The position numbers and the translations under genes are program-made. DNA of 64,000 nt from contig PQWQ01000018.1 in assembly GCA_002943765.1 (NCBI GenBank), positions 1,055,018 through 1,119,017 on the forward strand, given 5' to 3'. Within the stretch, counting starts at the first letter, position 1. Each line of letters opens with the position of its first letter. The notes beneath the pieces are model-generated. The model was not told the origin of the DNA and did no database searches. It saw only the letters and a list, made by a program, of their open reading frames with translations. Source of the stretch: Psoroptes ovis (taxonomy: Eukaryota; Arthropoda; Arachnida; Sarcoptiformes; Psoroptidae). This document shows positions 13,401 through 25,859 of this stretch, piece after piece.

Positions 13401-16400
13401 GATAATGCTAATGATGATGATCATCATCATCATTGGACAAGTGGTCAGTTGTTTACATCGTTTAACGATGTATCTGTATGTTTACAGAGTGTGTCTATCT
13501 GTGTGTGTGTCTGTGTGTGGCTATACGACCATTCGACCATTTCGCGATTAATGGTCATCAACGGATTATGAAATTTTGAAATTTTTTTTTTTTTTGATGA
13601 AATCTTTAAGTTCATTCATTTAGCGCGATTCATACATTCATTTTTGATGAATTTCCTATTTGAAAATGGCGCCAAATTATAGATTTTTGAAATTTGAAAT
13701 TTTCAAAATTTTTCAAAATTGAAAATTTTAAATTTTCTCAAATATTTATGAAGAATATAGATTAGTGATAATCTAAATTGTAAACAATTTTTTGAAATTT
13801 CAATGAAATTTAAAATTGTTAATGTATTTTATGAAGTATTTCATTGAATATTTCATAAATTGTATTGAAATTTTCAAAAAATGAATGAATTTCATTGAAT
13901 TTCATTGAAAATTTTCAAAAATGAATGAATTTTATGGCGAAATTTCTCCAAAAATTTCTTGGAATTTATGCGAACCCGAATAAAACTTCCTAGTTTTTCT
14001 TTCGATTTCACATAAATAATAATCATAATAATAATAATAATGATCATGATCCCAAATATGGCATTAAACAGGGTGAGGTCCTTTGTGTGTATCGATGTGT
14101 ATCTGTTGGTGAATTATGATGATATTTCAGTGAATAAAGAGTTACGATGTGAATGCGAAAGGGCTGGCCCCTTGTTCAAGGGTTGAAATAGGGATTGTTT
14201 GTGCTCTCATTTTTGAATGAATTTTGAAAAATTGATCGGGAACTTTTCCCGATAAATTTCCTCAGTAAAACCACTGATAATGGCCTTATGGTTAATGGCT
14301 TTTTTACGGGTTGAAACTCTGTTGTTTTCGGAGCCATTCATCAACTATTGATGTTACCGATGCGATGCTTCGCATCGTCTCTGAAATAAGGTTTAAAAGG
14401 TCGCAAGTTTGCGCAAGAATTTGGTCTAGATCTCGTCCTCTGTGCTCATTTCCAAGTGTAAAACTGCTCCTTGGTTTTGATACTTGCGTTTTGTAGCATT
14501 ATTTGTATCGATTTCGTACATTCAAAGGGTTATATCTCCTCTTCAATTTTTTTTCCCAAAAATTTTTCTTTCACAATCGAATTGATCATTGATAATTCGA
14601 ATCACGAACGAATTTTTGCCTCGATTTTTGGCTGATTCAGCAAAAAATTTTTCAGATTTCAAATTTCAAAAATATCAAAAAATGTATCGAATTGATATTT
14701 GGCTACAATATTCAATATTCATTCAGTAGAAATTGATACTTATCGCTTGTATTGATACATTTGATTGCGGAAGCGATTTTGTGTAGCGAATCAATGAATG
14801 AATGAATTTAATTAAACCAAATATCAAAAATTGAAAATTTTTTCGGTTCAATTTTTCAAAACTGATACAATCAAAACTAAAAAAATATTGATACAATCAT
14901 TGATTTGATATTGCATTGGCTACAAATATAAATGGCTACATTTTGATTTTAAACTGGATAAATGAATAAATCCCATTCTTATAAGTCTTTGTATGGATAA
15001 TAAACGATATCTTTTTAAAAGATATCCATTGCCATTGATTAACGCTATCATTTAACCTAATCAATGATCATTGATGATGATTAGAGTATTGAAAGGGTTA
15101 AACTGTTTTAAATGCTCATGGTAACCAAAATATTTTTGATTTATTTTGATTTGATTTGTTTCAATCAAATGAAATGATATTTTTCTCAACTAAAATGGCG
15201 AAAAATTGCTACTTTTGATATTTGAAAATTCAAAATTTGTATCGAAATTTTTCAATAAAATATTCGCTTACAAATCACTCCGAATAACTGCGAATAACTC
15301 TTTATGTATGCATCGGTTGTTCAAGGTTGTAAATATTTTTAGAAAATATTTACGCAAATATCTCTGTTGTTGCTAAGAGCTTTGGCGAAAATCTTATACT
15401 CAAAATGAATAAATCAATAAATCATTCGACTGAAGAAATTCAATGTCTTTGAATTTAAGGGTTAAGCTCCATCTGTGCTTAGCGTTGGTTTTTGATTCAC
15501 AATTGCTTCATTGCTGAGCTGCTTTGAGCAGGTACCTGGCTCAGCAATTTTTGAACAAATTTCAGATGCACTGAATGAATGAATCAATGAATTTATAGGT
15601 GAAAATATTTTGAATGCAGCAACGTTTACAACTGCCAGCAATAGCTATGAGCAATGGCAGAGCAGTGTTGAGCCACACACAGAGTTGATTCAGCTTTTCA
15701 AACGATTTTTAAGTGATTTTCACCCGATTTCGGCTCGTTATTCGGCCATTGTTTGGGGCCATTGGTTTCAAATGCATTTTCAGTGCATTTATCACGTAAT
15801 AACAATAAAATTTCAATCAGGAAAAATCTTGAATCCCTGTCAATTTGCGATCGAATTTCAATCTATTAATCTATGAAACATTACAGGCATTGAAAATGTA
15901 CATGTGTAGCTCGGTATAGTCGAATTGATTGACATATTTTACTCCAGATTTTGAAAAATCAATGAATATTGTAATGATTACCGGTATGAAATGACAAGCT
16001 TATATGTTAGGTAAATGAATATGAATGATTCCTGTATAATCAAAAAATTGAAAAACAAATAAAACACGCCTTATTCATAATTATTTGAAAAATATTCATT
16101 CGTTGGCTTATAATTATTAAAATATGAACACGAATCCTTTGAATCGAAATGTAAAATTCATTAAAATCAGCCCTAAATTCTTCCAAGAGATTATCGTTTC
16201 AATGATTTTTAATTATGTGAATATGAAAATCCAATGAAATGTAATGAATCCCATGATATGAAGTGAACTAATAATAAATTACCAACGATTCGGTTGAATT
16301 GATTTTTGGTTCTTCTTTGATTTATTCGAATTTTTAAACAATTTTCATTAATTTTAAAAGGTATTAACCTTTTTATTGATCAAAGATTGTAAAGAGTAAA

Positions 16401-16572
16401 AATTGTAAAGAGGTACCAACCTTTTAATGATTTTAGGTTTTTTTAAAGAGGTACCAACCTCTTAATAATTACATTTTTTGAGGTTCTATACTTCAAATTA
16501 TGAATTTTCCATTTTCCAATCATAATTTCAATCATTTTTCTTTATCCCTTTATATTTTTCAACTCATCACAG
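7467..16572 (+). other. dsx: Intron 1 of the doublesex-like gene (about 9.1 kb)
   Basis: It starts GTAAGT and ends with a TTTTTCAAC..CACAG acceptor. No exon-like ORF was found inside. Contents: several TGTAGCCA words, TTCA and ATT microsatellites, a section at about 8960-10740 with many AGGTTA/TAACCT words, a strong hairpin at 14358-14377, another at 15510-15548, and a duplicated palindromic block just before the acceptor. A small undetected exon cannot be excluded, but exons 6786-7466 and 16573-16773 join in frame without one. Confidence 0.7.
16407..16476 (+). repeat. Duplicated palindromic block before the dsx dimerisation exon
   Basis: Two copies of AAAGAGGTACCAACCT begin at 16407 and 16445, 38 bp apart. 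Each is nearly self-complementary (AAGAGGT..ACCTCTT in the second copy). They lie about 100-165 bp upstream of the acceptor at 16572, where they could affect splicing or simply be an intronic repeat. Confidence 0.55.
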
Positions 16573-16773
16573 ATGCATCAGTATCAACGATACGTATGGC
16601 ACCGAGCCCAATACCGATGACCGAAACGAATCGTAAACAATTAGAGCTATGGTGTCAAACGCTGAATGGTAAATTGATGGCTAATCCAGTCGAAATCATC
16701 AGTAATTATGCATTGATGGCATTGCTACGGGAAAAATATGATCCAGCTCGTGTTATTGATGCTCTGCTTGAAG
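16573..16773 (+). CDS. dsx: doublesex-like protein, dimerisation-domain exon
   Basis: A 201-bp internal exon flanked by a CACAG acceptor and a GTATGT donor. It enters in phase 1 (T from exon 6786-7466 plus AT makes Tyr) and leaves in phase 1. The peptide includes LELWCQTLNGKLMANPVEI followed by a helix with LMALLREKYDPARVIDALLEG. This has the pattern of the doublesex dimerisation domain (UBA-like fold), where Drosophila has CQKLLEKF..PLMYVILKDA. DM plus this domain is the defining architecture of Doublesex; other DMRT proteins carry a DMA domain instead. If the donor is not used, translation ends seven codons later (stop near 16795), giving a short isoform that stops right after the dimerisation helix. 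An HMM search would settle the domain call. Confidence 0.75.
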
Positions 16774-18941
16774 GTATGTTCATTTGTATTTCTTAATTCA
16801 ATTCAATTTGAACTCAATTTCGACCATTTTTGACTGCAAAATTACAAGCCACGACCATAAGAAAGACATTAAATCAATTCAAATTGAATTAAATCAAATT
16901 TAATTTGAGTTTATTTTGATTAAATTGAATTTATTTTGATTTGAAAGCCTCGGTACAACCTGACATTATCATTAATATTATTAAATTAGATAAGTCATTG
17001 ATATTATTGAATAAGAGATATCAATCATTAAGTTTATTTTTATTAATTTCAAGTATCAATTTTGAATTTTGAGAAATAATAATCTTTATTTCTGGTTTTT
17101 CTACTAAATAATAATCATTTTTATAATTTTATATCATCGAATTGATTATATCATCATTGACTTGAAATGAAATGATTTGAATTTTTGAATTGATATAATT
17201 TAATATGATCATCATCAAATTTTGGCCAAAACATTGATTACGTTCGATTGATTTATTATCGTTTATTATCGAAGTTATTTATATAAAGTTATAACCCGTT
17301 ATCTTCCCCTTTATTTTTACATGTCCAATTGCTCATTACATGCATTGCTTAATGGCTAATTACAAATATATGCAAAAAGAGATTATCTATTGTGGCATCA
17401 TCATGAAATTCGAATTTAAATTCTCCACATTTGACCATCATTTTTCTGTTAATTTAAGTCCTCGTTGAAAGATATTCAGGTCATCTTAGTAATAATCAAC
17501 ATTTATGGTCTTATGGTCTTATCAAATGACCATAAAATCAGCCAGCAACATTAACATAAAATTTGTATATTTACAAATTTGGCTACAAACAAACATCTCT
17601 TACGAATATCAATTTGATCAGATACTGTAGCCTTTTATTAGCCAAAAAATTAGTTTTCCAAATACATTCAAAGGGTTAAATATGCATGGTTTTTGCGCAT
17701 ATTATCTCATCCTATTAACATTATTTCCTTTGATTACTTTGTTGTTTTAGGGATCCTTACAAAAACTATGTGATTACCATCTTTATTATCTTCATTATCC
17801 TTATCATCATTATTATGATTTGCACGACAAATCCATTTTGAATGAAATAATGTTCAATGATAATGGAATAAATCAATTCTTGATTTCTAATCATAATGAG
17901 ATAAACATGATGAAATTTGTATTAATTTAAATGTAAATTATCTTTCGCGAAAACACATCTTCCTTAATTTACAATTTTTTTCGATTAATTTGATTCTCAT
18001 TGATTCATTCCATATCAATCAGTTATCGTCGTTTCACTCATCTTATAGATATTCAAACCTATTCAAAAGCCTTTTGGTTTGAACCTTTGAACCTTTTCAT
18101 TCAAAGGTCCTAAAGCCTTTTCCTAAACCTTCTATTGAATTCGTTAGCCTGGTTATTGTCCGATCCGATCCGTTTTCCAGTGCAATTATACGTATCAGAT
18201 AATTGATATTGTAGCCATTTTGCATCTCTAATTTCTCAAATATCTATGAATATTATAAATGCAGCAAAAATGGCAACAAAAAAAAAAATGCCATTAAAAA
18301 TCATTTGAAATTTGATGAATATTCAACTAAAAATCAAATTCAAATTTCATGTGTCATAAAAAATTATTATTATTATTATTATTAGTGCATCATTCTCATA
18401 GCCATTAATGATACAAGCAAAAACAATAATAAAAACTAATAAAAATTCTAATAAATAAACGACTAAATGAATAAATGGCTAAATTGCAATGTAAAAATAT
18501 ATTTGAAAATTCAAAGTTTTCCAAAGTTTTTTCAAAGTTTTTCATTCAAACATTTATTCATTTCATTCATTCATTCATTTGATACATGTAAAAATAAAAG
18601 TTTATCATTTCTCATCAAAAAATACTAAAAATGTAGCGTTTGCATTTTTAAATTCTTTTCGAATTCTCGCATTTATTTCATTAGATTCTTGCATCTTTTA
18701 TTCATCAATTCTCGCATGTATCCAATCTTACCAGAATCTCCAATTTCCATGAACATTATCCCTATGTATTTTGTGTGTAAAATTGCCAAAATGCACTGAA
18801 AGTTTGAAAGCTTGAGAATGTGTGTGTGTGGAAAATGCTTGGAAAATGATTATGATGATGATGATGATGTTGAACATTGAAGAAAAATATTCACCATTTA
18901 AAACATTCAAAATTGCATTAAAATTTTATATAAATATTATA

Positions 18942-19017
18942 GGTTGTCCGTAAAGTTCGGGCCGATTTTCAATGAGCAACTTTATTCGATTAAGTCGAAT
19001 GAACTTTTCGGACAACC
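18942..19017. mobile_element. Mariner-type MITE (about 76 bp)
   Basis: The left end GGTTGTCCGTAAAGTTCG and the right end CGAATGAACTTTTCGGACAACC are inverted repeats. TA dinucleotides flank the element, with one extra T on the right. The GGTTGTCC..AAAGTT terminus is typical of mariner-family terminal repeats. It is non-coding, and shares its left half with the element at 45317-45392. Confidence 0.75.
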
Positions 19018-19107
19018 TTAATAAATAAATAAATGAAGCATTTTTTTCTGATGATGATGATCATTTTGCTTTAGCAAAAAAAATTCGTTCAATTTTCTGT
19101 GTTTTTT

Positions 19108-19139
19108 ATTCATTCATTCATTCATTCATTCATTCATTT
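19108..19139. repeat. (TTCA)n microsatellite
   Basis: About eight uninterrupted TTCA/ATTC units. Similar shorter runs occur at about 725-760. Confidence 0.85.
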
Positions 19140-19552
19140 AAAATATATCCAACCGAGAATTTCTGTTTTTTGGAGCCAAAAAAAAAACATAAATACAACA
19201 ATAATTGTATCCATTTTATGATCGCTACTGTTACTATTATGATCGCTATTATCATTATTATTGTTTGTTATTATCGCTCAGTTTTTAATGCGACATATTT
19301 TTCCGCATAAATTTGCTTATTTTCTTATTTTTTAAGAAAATGAAAAACTTTGAAAAACTTTGAATTTTGAAAATGTTTTTTATTCACAGCAGCAAAAAAA
19401 TAAATGAATGAATAAATAAAATTCTTGATTATCCTTGTGAATTATGGTAAATTATTGATGTGGTAATGGGTGGTGGGTGTTGAGTGGTGGGCTAATGATT
19501 GGCCTGAGTTTGTTTGTTGTAAGATAAAGTTGGTAAAAGGAGAAGATGAATA

Positions 19553-19580
19553 TGATGATGATGATGATGATGATGATGAT
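19553..19580. repeat. (GAT)n microsatellite
   Basis: Nine tandem GAT units followed by a run of seven G residues. The long I/D runs in overlapping open frames come from this repeat, not from a gene. Confidence 0.85.
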
Positions 19581-22500
19581 GGGGGGGAAGATATCTTCTC
19601 TCCGCTGATCTAATCGATGCGATTTGGCCGCTTCGGCTGAATCGTAGTTGAATGAATGTGAATTTTCGTATGTTTTGGTGCAGTGCTGCTGGTGCATAGT
19701 TTGCAACTGTATCTGTTTGTTTTTTTAGACATGCGAAAACCTATTTAGGAGAAGCGATAATGATAATGATGATGATGATACTGATACTGATGATAATTCT
19801 TTGATCATCAAAAATAAAATAAAAATTATCCAATCATCAATTTACTCAAAGCTATTTGTTGATATTGATTAGTGTTACAGTATCGAAATTGTAATCAACG
19901 ATATTTTTACAGATCGAATAAATTTGAAAAAAAAAGTTTTCTCAAACATAATCTTGCCTTGAAGATAATTTTCTTGGAGAAAATTTTCACTAAAATTGGT
20001 TAAATTGTCATTGATATTTTCAAAATAAAATGGCGGCCATCCATTTATTCATCGTTAATCTATCCGTTTTCTTTCCAATGTATCGAAATTTCAGTATATT
20101 TTTCATTTATTCAAAGATCATCAAACATGATCAAAATATAATCGAATTAATGTTTTTATTTTTTCGCCAAGAAAAACAAACGTTATTGTAGCCAAATGAT
20201 CAATGATTATCGAAAGATTTGTTTCTTACAAAGCGCTCATGAAATTTTTGAACTTTTATGAGCTTTGCGTGATTATTTTATGTTTGATTTTATTTGTTAT
20301 TTGCGCAATGAATTATTTCTTTGAAAGTTTCCCCGAAATTATCGATAAAACAAAGACATAATTCTCTCACCTTTTCAAGAATTATTAGCTCAGAAATCAT
20401 TAGCCAAAGTTCAAACTGCCAAATTATTCATTGAAATGAAAATAATTCGAGCAATACACGAATATATGCGAATTAATGCGAATATTTGCTCATATATTCT
20501 CATCGAATAAATCATATTCTGGTTCTTTCGATTGAAAATTCAAACATTTTCATTCATTTTTCCCATTGATTTATTATGTCGATTTATTATTATTTTAAAT
20601 TTATTAGTTATGAATTAATGAATGAACGAATGAATTATCTTTTTGATTCCCCCATTTAAAATATGAATATATTGCATTGGGTTATAGCCCTGTTACCATA
20701 TGAAACCACCACAATCACCACCAGCACTGATAAATAAGTGTGGGAGAATTGATAAAGTGGGGAACACAAAGGCTGATAGGGTTCAAAAAGGTTAAATCGA
20801 TTATTCGTTCATTCATATATTTATTTATTCAAGAAACGATGTTTCTTCCACCCTTCCTATCTCTCTCTTCATCTCTCATTTTCCTTATCATCCTCCTCTT
20901 TTTATATCAGTTGATTGGTTTGATGGTTGGTTTGTAAGATTGGTTGATCAAACCATATTTACCATCGTTTATAAAAATTGTAATTATCAAATATGTATTT
21001 CATCTACATGAATATTTATAGAATATGTATGTCTGTGAATACATTATGTGAAACCCCCTGAATATTTTCCCGATGCAATTTTCAATGCAAAAAAAATATG
21101 AATATCGAAATGAAATTTATTTGAAATTGCTTTGTGAAAATAAATGGCAAAGAGAGAAAAACGAGAAAAATGCTCATAAAAATAAAAAACAAAATATATT
21201 TTCAATCATAATTCATTTATTTATTTATTTATTTATTCATTTTTTTCGAAAATTTATTTCTTGTTTTTGTTATTGTTTCAAAAAACATGAATAAATCTTC
21301 TATGAAAGTGTACGCAGAGTCGTTAGCATAGAATCGCTTAACAAAGCAACGAACAACGAACGAACAATAAAGACAAGTTTAAATGTATCCAAATTAATGG
21401 GTGAAAAAAAAATGTATATCAATGGCGCCTGCGTCATTGCGTTTATTTTGCTACTTTTGTTGAAAATGCTGCTTTGTTTTAAAGCCGATTCAAACGATTC
21501 TGGTTGTACTGCTTATATTGGTGTATGTTTCATTGTATATATATGTGAGTTTTAAATCATACATTCACAATGTTATGCACCAACAACACACATGACATTT
21601 AGCTACAATAATGCCAAAGCTTAGAAATGGATACAATTTTTCTTGCTGTGTATATTTTCGTTTGTATTCATTTTGGCAACATTTACCATGGCCATTATCA
21701 TTAGCCATTGAATTTATATTTATGAATGAGCATGAATGGTGTAAGAATTCAGTGAATACAATGAATAAATGAATGAAAGGCGGTTCTTTACCAAATTTTC
21801 GACCAAACTCAGTTGGCTGGTTGGTTGATTTTGGTTGGTTTTTGGTTGTTTAGTTTGGTTGGTTGAAATGCTTTTGCCTGTAGCCAAATGTTTTTCTGCC
21901 CTTTTTTTGCTGCCGTTTGTATGAATGAATGAATTGAAACACACAATTCAATGGCCATCCTTTTGTTACTGTGTCTTCGTTTCGGGCATCTTTTCTGGAA
22001 CCCAATTTTTGGGATTCTTGGATCCAAATTTGGAAAAAGAATATTCTTGAATATTCCTTCGCACATGCGCCGAAAAGACCCGAAAAAAAATTGTAGCGAA
22101 ATTCGGGCTCCAAATGGCAATTTACCCCGCTGATTTTTGTAAAATTACATATTATCGGGCATAAAGCGGGCCTAAAAAATTTAATGAGTGAATGGAAAAT
22201 GAATGAAATCATTAAATTGAATCATCATCATCAAAAACAATACATTTAATGGTCATTGTCATAAACATTTAATGTTTTTTCTTTTTGTTTTTGTATAAGA
22301 ATTTATCAAAATTTTAAAAAGGGAAAAAAATTTTGTTTTTGTATCAAAAAATTAAATTTTGGAAGAATTTAAATGTAAAAATAAATAAAATGGAAGAATG
22401 AAATTAAAAATTTAAAATTTAAAATTAATGTAGCAAAACACATCCATACACATGAAATAATTATTAGAAATAACATTTAAGATACATTTTTTATAGTCAT

Positions 22501-22858
22501 TGATAGATATTGTAAGGGGCTATAGATTTCAGAGAAAGGGAGAAGAAATAGGGACAAAAGATACGGTGAAACAGAGCCACACAAAATACGCATTTGAAAA
22601 TTAATCGAGAAATCTTGACTGTTGTGGTGGCGCTGGCAAACGTTTAACCAGCTCAGCATCTCCGGGTACCTCTTATGAGGTACCGCTTACTCACATGACA
22701 CGCTGTGGTGATGACAATGACCGAGACGCTGCGCACTTAAGCAGCCTGGTTGAGCATCGATTCATGTATCAAAAGCTTACCCTTTGAATTCCATTTGAAA
22801 GATGTTTTTAATTGAATACAATTTAATTCGATTTCTATTTTTACCACCTCACGAATAG

Positions 22859-24951
22859 TTTCGAATAATCGATTAATCGTAAATGGTGTAAACAACAACA
22901 ACAACGAAGAATCACCACCATCGCGAAATACATCATCATCACCATCACCGCCACCACCACCACCACCGCAACCGCCATCACAACCATCATCACAACCGCC
23001 ACGGCCACCATTGTCTTCATCATCATCATCGTCTTCGTCGTCATCATCGTCATCGATGATGATGATGATTGGACCGCGAAATGGTGAGCTATTATCATCG
23101 ACGACACCTCCATCGCCGCCGATACCCCACGGACAGCTTCCTCAACAACCGCCACCATCATCCATCATGCCGCAATCATCAAATTTCGATGTTGATATGA
23201 GCATCAACAAGAATAGTAATGCAACATCGGTCATTACGACGGCCATCGGTACCAATGGTCATAATGATTCAAGGATATTATCCTCATCATCGAATAACGG
23301 CAGTGTCAATCGAACGAATCAGTCATCGGCAATCAATTCAACATTACCGACGATACCCAAAGCACATGGTCAACATGGACCTCCGCTGCATCATATGTCC
23401 GATAATCCATCAACATCATCAGCATCAACAACATCGATGTCGAATGGTTTATCATTACCGTCATCACTTTTAGGATTAAGCCGTAATCTATCATCATCAT
23501 CATCAACATCATCACCGTTTGGTCCCGCATCATTATCAGGTTTACCTCTTCAGTCACCAATACTGCAAATACCTCCACCACCACCACCTCTACCGCCATC
23601 ATCATCATCACTGCTGAATCCATTGATTGCATTTAGTCATTTTGCTGATCTACAAAATGCGGCTACATGGTCACAATTTGCTGCCGCCGCTGCTGCATCA
23701 TCATCGATGAACAACGGCCATTTGAATCATCATCGGCCAAATATCGGTGGTGGTGGTCTTACGAATCATTCGAATAATGCATCAACATCAACATTTTCAC
23801 ATCACGGTAATTCACCATTTACTCGGTCATATTTTGCTGGATTATTTCCAGGGTCAGAGCTGGCCGCAACATCTTCTAATTCGCCTGTAATATCACCAAC
23901 AACAATGACAACGTCGAATTCAAATAATAATCAATCATCGATATCGATGAATGGCCCCAAAAATCGTAATCAATCGCCACCAATGAATGGTTCAAATCAA
24001 CCATCGAATCCAATCGATCAACTCGGCCATCTCCAACCTTCTTCATCATCATCGCATGGCCATCATCCCCCTCCAACATCCGAATCATCGTCATGGACCG
24101 CTCATCTCACATCACAATTAGCATCGATTATATCGAATCAACAAGATAAAAGTTGTTCATCATCAACGACGGCGGCAGCACCATCGTCTAAGACATCAAC
24201 AACGGTGTCTACATCAAAATCACCGCGAAACGATGGCCGTAAACAAGCATCATCGGCTTCATCATCAGCATCGACATCACCATTGCCATTAAACGACAAG
24301 GATAATCGTGATATGAATACATCAGCGATTGATGATGTCAAAGATAACGGGGATAATGGTAATCATGACAATGTCAATGATGGTGAAGATAATATTATCG
24401 ATGATAATGATAATGATCATGATGATAATGGCAACAATAGCAATGGTAATGGTCATGATGGTGATGATAATGATACAAACAATGATCGTGATGATCGTCG
24501 TGATGGTCATGATGATGGTGATAAGACAACGAAGATCATCAAGGATAATGGTAAACAGAAGCAACAAATGATGAAGACATCGAATACTAATGATGATCAT
24601 GATCGTGATGATGATAATTTAAGCGATATACCATCATCAAGAACGACATCGTCGAAATCGAACACATCGCCACCATCGTTGGTGCAACAACATTCGAATT
24701 CGACATCGGAACCATTATCATTGATCATAAATCGAAGTCACCGTGCGCCGTCAGCGTTTCGCCGAACCACAGCGTCTTCAGGATCGGCTTCAGCTTTGAC
24801 TTCGGCATCTGCGGCATCAGTGACTGCATCGATTGGAACGCTGAGCGCTCCATCATCATCAGCAGCAGCGGCGACAACCGCCCCGTCAGCTTCGGGATCA
24901 GCATCGGGAACATCGACGACCACAACGGCCACGACCACTGCGATTGATTAG
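22859..24951 (+). CDS. dsx: doublesex-like protein, long low-complexity terminal exon
   Basis: The frame is open from before 22843 to the TAG at 24949-24951. AG at 22857-22858 gives an exon start that takes the single G left by exon 16573-16773 (G+TT makes Val), so the phase fits exactly. The roughly 697 residues are almost all low complexity: an S/P-rich start, poly-Ser, PPPPPPLPP near 23574, an A-rich patch, an S/N/T-rich middle, an N/D/G-rich acidic block (about 24330-24530), then S/A/T-rich to the end. No folded domain was seen. Known Doublesex C-termini are short, so this tail is unusually large. The low-complexity frame without stops over 2 kb supports coding. Assignment to this gene rests on phase, strand and absence of an alternative start. 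The three exons together encode about 990 residues. Confidence 0.65.
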
Positions 24952-24973
24952 TTTCGGATGATATTTGGTCATC

Positions 24974-24979
24974 AATAAA
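24974..24979 (+). promoter_or_regulatory. Possible polyadenylation signal (AATAAA)
   Basis: AATAAA 23 bp after the stop of the doublesex-like terminal exon. Such hexamers are common by chance in DNA this AT-rich. Confidence 0.35.
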
Positions 24980-25823
24980 CATGGTAATTATGACTTTTAC
25001 ATTATTTTAAATCATAAAAATTCGATTTCGTAACCACATAATGATCAATCAATCGACACACAAAGGTATCATTAACCCTTTGATTTCATTCGAATTCATT
25101 TGAATTATTTCCCCTTTCATCGCCATTATTCATGATAATTTTGATGAATTTTCAATGAATCAAATAATGGACTCACATAGCTGAATGGCCCCACAAATAC
25201 AGATAATCAAAGTAATAATGTAGTAATAATGACGAGTTTCGAGTTTTGATCAATGAATCCTTTGATTATTTGAAATAATTTCTAGTCCATGAGAGATTTC
25301 TAGAAAAAAAAAATCCATAAACATAATGACAGTGTTTGTACCAGACGATAACAATACAACCCTACACACCCTATGAGATCTAGCAGGCCCAGCCTTTGAC
25401 TGATCAATGAAGAATGCTAAGAAAATTTCTCTGAAAAAAGTTTGCCATTTTTACACAGGCCATTTGCACCGATCATTTACCCTTGGTTCGGTGCTTCGGC
25501 TGCTGCTGCTGCAGCGGCTCGGCTGTCATTACCATCCACGATTATCGTTGATCATTTGTTCGTGTTTATAGTGTTTATTTCTTATTTCAAATTTATTTCC
25601 TGACCATTTGTTATGTGATCATTGTTTATTATTATCGTTTGTTTACTGCTGCTGCTGCTGCTACGGCTATTTACTGTGTAATGTCATTTTTAGTACATTA
25701 TCAAGGGTAAACCATTTATCGGTAGAAAAGATTTATCCCTTTTGTTGTTGTTTGTTTGTTTGTTTGTTGTTGGCTGCTTATCACCCCATTATGTACCACA
25801 ATACACATCGGCACACACAGAGA

Positions 25824-25859
25824 TACACACACACACACACAGTGATGTGTGTGTGTGTA
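25824..25859. repeat. Palindromic (AC)n/(GT)n microsatellite
   Basis: An AC repeat of about 8 units, then AGTGAT, then a GT repeat of about 6 units. The two arms are complementary and could form a hairpin. Confidence 0.8.

Larger units (their letters stand above)
16774..22858 (+). other. dsx: Intron 2 of the doublesex-like gene (about 6.1 kb)
   Basis: It runs from GTATGT to an acceptor after a pyrimidine-rich tract (TTTCTATTTTTACCACCTC..AATAG). Inside are a mariner-type MITE at 18942-19017, TTCA and GAT microsatellites, TGTAGCCA words, and a GC-richer stretch with a perfect 8-bp hairpin at 22665-22684. No coding exon recognised. Confidence 0.65.

Noticed and set aside
13197..13571. 124-codon plus-strand frame
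   Set aside because: I/V/H/D runs come from ATC and GTGT repeats within the dsx intron; no family features.
21809..22212. Overlapping minus-strand frames of 103 and 120 codons
   Set aside because: Several equally long frames overlap on both strands, which is typical of a stop-poor non-coding patch; no domain recognised.
22841..24982. Many overlapping frames on both strands over the last dsx exon (M/V-rich, I/T-rich, A/V/D-rich)
   Set aside because: Shadows of the trinucleotide-biased coding exon; only the frame ending at 24951 is in phase with an acceptor and spans the whole region.
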